A DNA stretch of 13,737 nt from Bacteroidota bacterium (GTDB lineage Bacteria; Bacteroidota; Bacteroidia; Chitinophagales; Saprospiraceae), in NCBI GenBank assembly GCA_024277695.1, contig JAJRUR010000282.1, forward strand, positions 1 to 13,737, read 5' to 3'. Shown here one piece after another: positions 1 through 6,795 of the stretch. Position 1 is the first letter of the stretch, and every line of letters starts with the position of its first letter. The position numbers were made by a program, and so were the translations under genes. The notes under the pieces were generated by a model that had not been told where the DNA came from, did no database searches, and saw only the letters and a program-made list of their open reading frames with translations.

Positions 1-28
1 CGTGTTTTTCGATTTGGTTTTTGCGCAT
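1..28 (-). CDS. Possible 5' end of the next operon gene (partial)
   Basis: An ATG at 28-26 opens a reading frame running leftward out of the window, encoding MRKNQIEKH before the edge. It lies 24 bases downstream of the adaptor stop codon and on the same strand, the spacing expected for another member of the efflux operon. Nine codons are too few to name a product or to prove that it is coding. Confidence 0.3.
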
Positions 29-52
29 TATTATTTTGTATTTGATGATGGA

Positions 53-1264
53 TTAATGATCATGAGATAATTCTCCGGATTTGGATTGTGCATATACAAA
101 AAAGGCTCCTTCAGTGACTATCTGCATGTCTTCCGGTATAGTATCGAGGATATTGACTGAAGTAAATCCCTTGTCTGTCACTCCGGGTTTTACCAATATT
201 TTATAAAACTTTATTTCGTCATCCTCTGTATCGGGATTGGCAATATATATATAAGAGCTTTGGCCATCTTTGATAATAGCTTTTTCGGGAAGTGCCCTTA
301 CTGTTTGGTCATTGAGCCAAATTTTGGCCTCTACGAAGAGATCTTTGATAAATTTTGGTCTTTTCTTGCCCAGATGACCGTGTATGCGCACGGTTTTATT
401 TTCGGAATTAAATTCTTTACCGATGATGTGCACCTCTCCTTCATAGACTGTATTGCCCAAAGCCGGTACTATGTAGCTGATGGCTTGTTCTTCGACGATT
501 TTGGATATGTCTTTTTCAAAAATATCCAGCTCGAGGTGCAGATGGTTTTCATTGACGATTTCCATGAGTTCCATTTCGGGTGTTACATATCTGCCATTGT
601 GCATTTTTATGGAGGTTATGTATCCGGACATGGGGGCATAGATTGGAATACGTTCTTGGATATTGTCAGTTGTGAGCTGTTCTACTCGGATCCCCAAATA
701 GTTTAATTGTTTTGCGATTCCTTTGAGCGTGGCAGTTTTCATATTGATGGTGGACTGTAGCTTTTGGACATTTTTTTCGATGCCTGCATTGGCTTGCAAA
801 AGTTTTCTTTGTCTATTGAGTTCTTGGCGGTCATAAACCAAATCTGCTGCTACTTCCAGATATTGTTGTTGTAGGCGGATAAATTCGGGATTTTCAAGGT
901 AGGCCATGATAATGCCTTTTTTTACATAGCTTCCCTCTACATATTTATTGCTATTTTTGATAAATCCTTCGGCTTTGGCACTCACCGAATTGAGCGCATT
1001 GGGTGGTAATCCGAGTGTGCCGGTAGCTTTTACAAAATCATTGATTTTGATGTTGGATAGTTTTCCGAATTTGAGCTGAATAGCTTCTATTTGTTTTTTT
1101 GTGAGATGTATTTCTCCTTGGACATGTGCATCATCTGAATGGTCATCTGCAGCATCAGTATGCATATGCTCGTCTTGTTCTGAATATTTTTCTTTGCATG
1201 ATAGGACCAATGCAAAAAATAAAACAGACATCAGCGGAATTAAATATTTATATATAATCGTCAT
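53..1264 (-). CDS. RND efflux periplasmic adaptor (membrane fusion lipoprotein), CusB/CzcB type
   Basis: This 403-residue protein is the periplasmic adaptor that joins an inner-membrane RND pump to an outer-membrane channel. The N-terminus is a lipoprotein signal with lipobox VLSC, so Cys23 should be lipidated. A His/Asp-rich stretch follows (residues 31-47, with H33, H35, H42, H47), and the protein ends in HDH; both could bind metal. The two halves of a barrel-sandwich (lipoyl-like) domain lie at about 93-125 (SAKAEGFI, VKKG) and 205-238 (IYAPMSGYITSI). They flank an alpha-helical hairpin at about 125-200 rich in Q, L and K. A beta-barrel (about 240-318) and membrane-proximal domain (about 320-403) follow. 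The length is normal for the family. The start codon is 14 bases after the stop of the pump gene, so the two are almost surely cotranscribed. The family is clear; the metal is not fixed by this protein. Confidence 0.93.
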   Translation of the reverse strand: MTIIYKYLIPLMSVLFFALVLSCKEKYSEQDEHMHTDAADDHSDDAHVQGEIHLTKKQIEAIQLKFGKLSNIKINDFVKATGTLGLPPNALNSVSAKAEGFIKNSNKYVEGSYVKKGIIMAYLENPEFIRLQQQYLEVAADLVYDRQELNRQRKLLQANAGIEKNVQKLQSTINMKTATLKGIAKQLNYLGIRVEQLTTDNIQERIPIYAPMSGYITSIKMHNGRYVTPEMELMEIVNENHLHLELDIFEKDISKIVEEQAISYIVPALGNTVYEGEVHIIGKEFNSENKTVRIHGHLGKKRPKFIKDLFVEAKIWLNDQTVRALPEKAIIKDGQSSYIYIANPDTEDDEIKFYKILVKPGVTDKGFTSVNILDTIPEDMQIVTEGAFFVYAQSKSGELSHDH

Positions 1265-1278
1265 GGTATGAGATATTT

Positions 1279-4200
1279 TTATTGGTTAGATAAATAATTG
1301 TATAGAACTACGGCTTGGTTATGCGCCAATATTTGTCCCCAATAGTTTTTATTATTATCACTTATGAGTCTTAGCGTGTTGAGTAGTTCGAGATATGAGA
1401 TTTCTCCGGCTTGATAATTAAGCTTGGAGATACGTTCCATTTCAGGATGGAGTTGCTTTAATTGAATGAGATAAAAATCGATACCTGCGCGGTAGAGTAC
1501 GATCTGATTAGCTACAGTTTGGAGCTCTTGACTTATCTGCAATTTTTCTTGTTCTACATTGGCTACAGCCACATCTACCTGTAATTTTTGTGCCTGGATT
1601 CGCCTTTTGATTTGTTTATTGAACAATGGAATTTTGGTGCCTAATTGAAAACCGTGCAACCATCCTCCTTCATAATAATTTTGAATTCCATAACCAAAAT
1701 CAAAATCTGGTTTCATCTGAGCCTTGAGCAGTTCAGTATTGGCTTTTTCGAGTGCGATATTCTGTTGTGCCATACGGATACGTACAAAATTCAGACTATC
1801 TGTCATGTCGAAACCCATGATGACCAAACTGTCTTTGCTCGTAACTTTGTCAGAGCTTCCTATGAACTCAGCTAACTGGTTCTCTAAATTAAATATTTCA
1901 GTTTTTGCCTGATGAAAGAGGAGTCGATATTCATTTATAGCCGATTCGAGGGTCAAAAGTTCTATGGCGTTAGCTTCACCAATATCTACACGTACTTTTG
2001 CCATCTGATAGTAACTTTCATAAGTATCGATGAGTTGTGTGTAGAGTTTTTCAATTTCTTTGCGATGTTGGAGATTCAAGTAGATCTGTCGGATACGGAG
2101 CGCAAGAGTGTTTTCAGTGAGTTCTTTTTGTAAGATAAACTGAGATACTCTTTGGTCTTGGAGTGTGTTCTGAGCGTGAATAGTTGCAGGATTAGGAATA
2201 TTCTGCACTATTCTTAACTGATGGACACGATTGCCATTCGCTCTGAACAGACCATCTCCCTGATAGCTAATGTCTGTTGTTCCCAGATTGTACTGAAGTT
2301 GTTGCAAGGACTTAGCTTGTTTTATTTGCAATTGAGAAGTTTTGACTGCGGGATGATTGGTCAAGGCTAGAGCTATGGACTCCTCTAAGGATAATGCCTT
2401 AGTTTGGGCTTGTAATGTCCCGGTTCCAAAGCAGATGAGTAACAGCGGAAGTATGGCGGTTCCTTTCGTCTTGCGCTCTTTCCAAGTAGCCAGCCAGCTA
2501 TAGAGGATCGGCAAAACGACCAAAGTGAGAAAAGTAGCTGAGATCAGACCACCGATGACGACGGTTGCAAGAGGACGCTGTACTTCAGCACCTCCGGAAG
2601 TAGATAGAGCCATTGGTAAAAATCCCAAAGAGGCTACACTGGCAGTCATTAATACGGGACGGAGTCTAACTCTTGTTCCTTTGATGATTCTTTCTTTAAC
2701 ATTTGTCATGCCTTCTTTTTTTAGTTGATTAAAATATCCGATTAATACAATTCCATTAAGCACAGCAACTCCAAATAGTGCTATGAACCCAATACCGGCC
2801 GAAATACTGAATGGCATATCCCTAAGTTCGAGTGCCCATATACCGCCAATAGCTGATAATGGAATGGCGGTAAATATTAGAGCTGCTTGCGAAACAGATC
2901 CAAAGGTAAAGAATAGCAAAATAAATATAAGACCCAAGGCTAGTGGTACAGCCACTGCTAGTCGAGCATTGGCTGCGCGGAGATTTTCGAACTGGCCTCC
3001 ATAGGTAAAATAGTATCCCGGAGGTAGTGCGATCTTGCTGTCTAATTGGTCATGAATTTTTTCTACTAAGGTCTCTACATCGCTATTGCCGACATTGACT
3101 CCGATGACGATTCGCCTATTCGTGTTGTCTCGTGATATTTGCATCGGAGCATCGATCAGTTCGACATGAGCTACAGCCTGTAAGGGGACTTGGGTACCAT
3201 TATCCAAGGTGATGTATAGATTTTGTACATCTATGATGCCGTTACGGTATTTTTCATCCATTCTGACTACCAAATCGAATCGGCGTTCACCCTCATATAT
3301 AGTGCCGGCACGTTCTCCGGCAAATGCTGCACGAACGACTTGGTTTACTTGTTTTACTTGAAGACCATATTGGGCCATCTTGTCGTATTTAAAGTTAATA
3401 ATGATCTGAGGCATTCCGATGGTTTGTTCTACATTGACTGTTCCTACACCTGATATTCCGGAGATAATTTTTTCAGCTTCTTTTGCTTTGTCGTAAAGTA
3501 ACTCGAGATCTTGACCGTAGAGTTTGATAGCGATATCAGCCTTGGATCCGGTCATCAGTTCATTGAATCTGAGCTGAATAGGTTGAGAAAATTCATAGCC
3601 GATACCCGGAAATATGCTCAGTGATTTTTCAATTTTTTCAAACATTTCTTGACGACTATGTGCTGATGTCCATTCTTCCTTGGGCTTCATAATGATCGTA
3701 TAGTCACCAATCTCAACGGGCATCGGGTCTGTAGGTATCTCAGCTGCTCCGATGTTCGTGACCACATCCTTGATTTCGGGAAATTGCTCTAGCAAATGCA
3801 GCTGGATCATTTTTGCCATCTCAATACTTTGGGACAATGATGTGCCCGGTGGCAAAATCTGTTGCATGGCCAGATCACCTTCTTCAAGTGTAGGGATAAA
3901 TTCGCCACCCATCTTGGAGAATATGTATAAGCTAAATATAAATAATCCAATCGTAGTAAGTACAAATAGTGCTTTTAGCCTCAGAGCCAGTTGCAGCACA
4001 GGTGCATATACCTTCTGAAATGCTTGGATCATCCTATCTGCAAATGTTTTCTTATTGGATATCTTTTTGTTCAAAAATAGGGCAGACATCATCGGTACAT
4101 AGGTAAGGGATAAGATAAGTGCTCCACCGATAGCAAGCATGACCGTCTGTGCCATAGGGGCAAACATTTTGCCTTCGATACCGACTAGTGCGAGTATCGG

Positions 4201-5577
4201 GATATACACCATTAGGATGATGATCTCACCAAATGCAGCAGAACTCCGAATATTAATGCTCGCTGTGCGGACTTCTTCATCCATCTTAGCTTGACTTAAT
4301 TTTTGTCCTCCAAAACCGGATTGCAGTCGATGTACGATAGCCTCTACAATGATAACGGCTCCATCTACGATCAATCCGAAATCAATTGCTCCCAAACTCA
4401 TAAGGTTGGCCGAAATCCCGATCCAGTTCATCATGGATATCGCAAAAAGCATAGCAAGAGGAATTACAGAAGCGACGATGAGTCCTGCACGCCAATTGCC
4501 CAAAAAAAGTACTAGAATAAACACCACGATCAGTCCCCCCTCGAGTAAGTTTTTTTTAACCGTCCCGATAGCCGTGGAGACGAGCTTGTCTCTGACGAGA
4601 TAGGGCTCTATGATGACACCTTCCGGCAAGGATCCTTCAATCTGCACTATGCGTTCTTTTACCCGTTCGGTTACAGCAGCCGAATTAGCTCCTTTGAGCA
4701 TCATAACGCGTCCTCCAACTGCCTCTACACCATCTCTGACCAGTGCTCCATAGCGTGGAGCTTTACCATATTGGACTACTGCCAGGTCCTTGATGATGAT
4801 GGGTCTGCCGTTTCTGACATCTACTACAATATTTTCTATATCCTCCAAACTACGCGCTATTCCGTTGGTCCTGATATAAAAGGTACTTGGATTCTTTTCG
4901 ATATAAGCACCACCTGTATTTTCATTGCTATTCTGAAGTGCATCAAATACATCCGTAATACTGATACCGAGCGATTTGAGGAGGTTGGGGTTGACAGCCA
5001 CTTCATATTGCTTTAGAAAGCCTCCCATGGTATTGACTTCTACTACACCTTCGATACCCGATAACTGTCGTCTGACGATCCAATCTTGAATACTGCGGAG
5101 GTCTGTTAGGGAGTATTTGTCTTCAAATCCCTCTTCCGGTCGGATCACATACTGGTAGATCTCTCCTAAACCTGTGGATATAGGTGCCAGTTCAGGAGTG
5201 CCCAAACCCTCAGGTATGTTGCTCTCCGCTTCCTTAAGATATTCATTTACCAGCTGTCGGGCAAGATATATATCCATCTTTTCTTCAAAGACAACCGTAA
5301 TCACCGAAAGCCCAAATCGAGAAATAGAGCGTATCTCCACGAGTTGTTGGATATTTTGAAGGGCTAACTCAATCGGCGTAGTAATAAACTGCTCAATCTC
5401 TTGGGTGGCTAATGTTGGTGATATGGTGATGACCTGGACTTGATTGTTGGTGATGTCCGGTACGGCATCTATCGGTAGCTGCCGGAGCGAAAAAATTCCC
5501 CAAATGATCAATGCTAGAACCAAAAGTCCTACGATGAACTTATTCTTGATCGAATAAGCAATTATTTTGTCAAACAT
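1279..5577 (-). CDS. czcA: Heavy-metal efflux RND pump (CusA/CzcA family) fused to a C-terminal TolC-like outer-membrane factor
   Basis: This 1432-residue protein joins two parts that are separate in Proteobacteria. Residues 1 to about 1035 form a full HME-RND proton/cation antiporter with 12 expected membrane segments and two large periplasmic loops (about 35-335 and 560-870). The TM4 relay motif at 396-413 carries D399, D405 and E412, with the same spacing as the D/D/E triad of CzcA; the usual Asn after the Glu is Ala here. RFNEL (670-674) occupies the place of a copper-binding Met in CusA, which favours Zn/Co/Ni/Cd over Cu+. After a basic stretch (WKERKTK, 1032-1038) comes a hydrophobic segment ending in LQAQ (1041-1058). 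The rest (about 1060-1432) is an outer-membrane-factor domain with long coiled helices (LEESIALAL, NHPAV, GEANAIELL, YQAGEISYLELL). Pump-channel fusions are known in Bacteroidota. It lies between the DUF6660-like gene and the adaptor gene. Confidence 0.95.
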   Translation of the reverse strand: MFDKIIAYSIKNKFIVGLLVLALIIWGIFSLRQLPIDAVPDITNNQVQVITISPTLATQEIEQFITTPIELALQNIQQLVEIRSISRFGLSVITVVFEEKMDIYLARQLVNEYLKEAESNIPEGLGTPELAPISTGLGEIYQYVIRPEEGFEDKYSLTDLRSIQDWIVRRQLSGIEGVVEVNTMGGFLKQYEVAVNPNLLKSLGISITDVFDALQNSNENTGGAYIEKNPSTFYIRTNGIARSLEDIENIVVDVRNGRPIIIKDLAVVQYGKAPRYGALVRDGVEAVGGRVMMLKGANSAAVTERVKERIVQIEGSLPEGVIIEPYLVRDKLVSTAIGTVKKNLLEGGLIVVFILVLFLGNWRAGLIVASVIPLAMLFAISMMNWIGISANLMSLGAIDFGLIVDGAVIIVEAIVHRLQSGFGGQKLSQAKMDEEVRTASINIRSSAAFGEIIILMVYIPILALVGIEGKMFAPMAQTVMLAIGGALILSLTYVPMMSALFLNKKISNKKTFADRMIQAFQKVYAPVLQLALRLKALFVLTTIGLFIFSLYIFSKMGGEFIPTLEEGDLAMQQILPPGTSLSQSIEMAKMIQLHLLEQFPEIKDVVTNIGAAEIPTDPMPVEIGDYTIIMKPKEEWTSAHSRQEMFEKIEKSLSIFPGIGYEFSQPIQLRFNELMTGSKADIAIKLYGQDLELLYDKAKEAEKIISGISGVGTVNVEQTIGMPQIIINFKYDKMAQYGLQVKQVNQVVRAAFAGERAGTIYEGERRFDLVVRMDEKYRNGIIDVQNLYITLDNGTQVPLQAVAHVELIDAPMQISRDNTNRRIVIGVNVGNSDVETLVEKIHDQLDSKIALPPGYYFTYGGQFENLRAANARLAVAVPLALGLIFILLFFTFGSVSQAALIFTAIPLSAIGGIWALELRDMPFSISAGIGFIALFGVAVLNGIVLIGYFNQLKKEGMTNVKERIIKGTRVRLRPVLMTASVASLGFLPMALSTSGGAEVQRPLATVVIGGLISATFLTLVVLPILYSWLATWKERKTKGTAILPLLLICFGTGTLQAQTKALSLEESIALALTNHPAVKTSQLQIKQAKSLQQLQYNLGTTDISYQGDGLFRANGNRVHQLRIVQNIPNPATIHAQNTLQDQRVSQFILQKELTENTLALRIRQIYLNLQHRKEIEKLYTQLIDTYESYYQMAKVRVDIGEANAIELLTLESAINEYRLLFHQAKTEIFNLENQLAEFIGSSDKVTSKDSLVIMGFDMTDSLNFVRIRMAQQNIALEKANTELLKAQMKPDFDFGYGIQNYYEGGWLHGFQLGTKIPLFNKQIKRRIQAQKLQVDVAVANVEQEKLQISQELQTVANQIVLYRAGIDFYLIQLKQLHPEMERISKLNYQAGEISYLELLNTLRLISDNNKNYWGQILAHNQAVVLYNYLSNQ

Positions 5578-5589
5578 AAAGATATTTCT

Positions 5590-5660
5590 ATTTAGCTATA
5601 AACCAATGAATACATTACAAACAGGCATAGGTATCCTGTCAAATAGGCTTTTAGCTAAAT
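5590..5660 (-). repeat. Nested inverted repeats between the DUF6660-like gene and the pump gene
   Basis: ATTTAGCT (5590-5597) is matched by its exact reverse complement AGCTAAAT (5653-5660), the latter overlapping the end of the upstream gene. Inside lies a smaller imperfect hairpin with arms ACAGG (5621-5625) and CCTGT (5635-5639). In the operon mRNA this could be a stabilising or processing structure. There is no T-tract, so a terminator is unlikely. Eight-base arms 55 bases apart could be chance. Confidence 0.3.
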
Positions 5661-5992
5661 TTGGGTGGTTGCCAAATGGAGTGATCCAGTCTATGAATAA
5701 AATCCTTTTGGAAAAGCTCCGGAGTAGAGCGAGACTGTAGGGTAGGGGGATGGAGTTGAAGGGTTATATCTTGAGGCGTATCGATAGCCAAAGCACAACA
5801 ATGACAAATACACAATGGAGAGCATAGATCATCTCCACAATCATTGGAATGATGCTCATGGTCGGCTGTGTCCTGCCAAGTAATATCCATGATGGACTTA
5901 GCAAACTGTATGATGCCATCTCCGCTGTCACCACAGGGGATGAGCGACAAAGTGAGCATATATATAGCCAGTATAAAAGATAGGTGCTTCAT
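5651..5992 (-). CDS. Small Cys/His-rich exported protein, DUF6660-like
   Basis: This 113-residue protein starts at the first ATG of the frame (5992-5990); only a TTG lies just upstream. Residues 1-20 form a signal sequence or membrane anchor with a Cys at its end (LIPC, Cys20). This is lipobox-like, but Pro before the Cys is unusual. The centre is rich in possible metal ligands: DHEHH at 44-48, then C52 and a CSPLCICHCC block (57-66) holding five cysteines. The C-terminus has the motif IWQPP. I recognise this layout (short exported protein, CSPxCxCxCC core, IWQPP tail) as the DUF6660 family found beside metal RND operons in Bacteroidota; that assignment is from memory. It is first in the operon, 73 bases before the pump start. 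A periplasmic metal chaperone or sensor is a plausible inference, but no function is established. Confidence 0.82.
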   Translation of the reverse strand: MKHLSFILAIYMLTLSLIPCGDSGDGIIQFAKSIMDITWQDTADHEHHSNDCGDDLCSPLCICHCCALAIDTPQDITLQLHPPTLQSRSTPELFQKDFIHRLDHSIWQPPKFS

Positions 5993-6001
5993 TATGAGTT
6001 G

Positions 6002-6009
6002 CAAAGATA
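6002..6009 (-). promoter_or_regulatory. Candidate -7 box (TATCTTTG) of the metal-efflux operon
   Basis: Read on the minus strand this is TATCTTTG, a perfect match to the Bacteroidota -7 consensus TAnnTTTG. It lies nine bases upstream of the ATG at 5992, so the transcript would be nearly leaderless. I see no good TTG/TTTG -33 element at the expected distance. An inverted repeat sits just upstream and could hold a regulator that supplies activation or repression. Confidence 0.4.
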
Positions 6010-6019
6010 ATCCACTAGT

Positions 6020-6046
6020 TGACTATTTCTACATAAAATTTAGTCA
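6020..6046. repeat. Inverted repeat TGACTA-N15-TAGTCA upstream of the metal operon
   Basis: TGACTA at 6020-6025 and its exact reverse complement TAGTCA at 6041-6046 have centres 21 bases apart, about two helical turns. They lie just upstream of the candidate -7 box at 6002-6009, where an operator would be expected. The overlapping TAGTTGACTA adds local symmetry. The arms are short, so this is a candidate only. Confidence 0.3.
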
Positions 6047-6091
6047 TTAAGATATCATTTACATTTGAGCCGTAAAATTTTTTATAGAAAA

Positions 6092-6631
6092 CTATTTAAT
6101 TTCTCTACCCTTAACTCGTCGACTGGAAGTATTTGATTTTTCTGATTTTTTGATATCTAGCAAGATTTTGGTATATGGCGAACCGATAAGTCGATATCGC
6201 TCTCCGCCATAAGTCACCACACCGCGATGTTTTTTCCAAGACGATGCAAGCAAGACATATTGCCCTCCAAGTTTGGGATTTGGTCCGAAAATCAAATATT
6301 TCGAATCATCGTCCGGATCAAAAGAAATTGCCAGCTTATCCCTTTTGGGTGAAAATATCACTACACCCGGAGTGCCACGTTCTATGACGACTTCATCGAT
6401 CATCCGATCTTTGGTCACCTTTACCTTACCGTTTTTGATTTCAGTATCTCCGGAAGAAGCTATCCGCTTGAGTCGTATATCTTCGGATAGATAAAACTGA
6501 ATGCGTTTTAGATCTTGCAAACTCCAATTATAGTTGTCTTTTGTTCTTTGGTCTAGGACAGACAATTTTTTGCTACAGGCACTTAAGCTCATTAAAACTA
6601 AAATTGCCAAGGAAAAGATTTTGATGTGCAT
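6092..6631 (-). CDS. Unrecognised lipoprotein
   Basis: This 179-residue protein is not one I can name. It begins with a short basic n-region and hydrophobic core ending in the lipobox LSAC, so Cys19 is the predicted lipidation site and the protein should sit in a membrane facing the periplasm or outside. The mature part has no further membrane segment. It opens with a helical stretch (SLQDLKRIQFYLSEDI, 37-52), followed by alternating short hydrophobic strands and charged turns (VVIERG, GVVIF, LAISF, KYLIFGP, GQYVLLAS, YRLIG), which suggests a small beta-sandwich or barrel. DPDDDS (105-110) is an acidic turn. The C-terminal 20 residues are basic and polar (KKSEKSNTSSRRVKGREIK). It lies 99 bases before the DUF6660-like start and 164 bases after pepT, with its own possible promoter, so it may be a separate transcript. 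Conservation across Bacteroidota would be expected but was not tested. Confidence 0.85.
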   Translation of the reverse strand: MHIKIFSLAILVLMSLSACSKKLSVLDQRTKDNYNWSLQDLKRIQFYLSEDIRLKRIASSGDTEIKNGKVKVTKDRMIDEVVIERGTPGVVIFSPKRDKLAISFDPDDDSKYLIFGPNPKLGGQYVLLASSWKKHRGVVTYGGERYRLIGSPYTKILLDIKKSEKSNTSSRRVKGREIK

Positions 6632-6649
6632 AGTAGTTTTTATATTTGG

Positions 6650-6677
6650 TTATAACTGATTTCAAGTATAGTTATAA
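6650..6677. repeat. Operator-like inverted repeat TTATAACT-N12-AGTTATAA
   Basis: TTATAACT at 6650-6657 and AGTTATAA at 6670-6677 are exact reverse complements with 12 bases between them; their centres are 20 bases apart, two helical turns. The repeat lies 19 bases upstream of the lipoprotein ATG and overlaps a TATACTTG (6670-6663, minus strand) that matches seven of eight positions of the -7 box. This suits a dimeric regulator's operator; a leader hairpin is the alternative. Confidence 0.4.
6663..6670 (-). promoter_or_regulatory. Weak candidate -7 box for the lipoprotein gene
   Basis: The minus strand reads TATACTTG, one mismatch from TAnnTTTG, 31 bases upstream of the lipoprotein ATG. No convincing -33 element is visible. 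Its place inside the inverted repeat at 6650-6677 is what makes it worth noting. Confidence 0.22.
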
Positions 6678-6701
6678 GCTTGGACATCACAGAGATTTGG
6701 A

Positions 6702-6715
6702 GGTTTAATTAAACC
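6702..6715. repeat. Perfect 14-base palindrome GGTTTAATTAAACC
   Basis: This uninterrupted palindrome lies in the pepT-lipoprotein gap, 70 bases upstream of the lipoprotein start and 80 bases past the pepT stop. It is too AT-rich and too tight to form a good RNA hairpin, so a protein-binding site fits better than a terminator. Confidence 0.3.
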
Positions 6716-6795
6716 AACTTTAACTGGAATATTAATAAAATGTTAGTAAATGCCTAGGACTCCCTATATCTGTGATACTAGCCCGAGTCAGTGGG

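Noticed and set aside
260..706. 148-residue open frame antisense to the adaptor gene
   Set aside because: Rich in Phe, Tyr and Asp in a pattern that mirrors the codons of the real gene; no motif.
6753..6788. Possible pepT terminator with arms GACTC/GAGTC
   Set aside because: Only five pairs around a loop of more than 20 bases and no T-tract on the minus strand.
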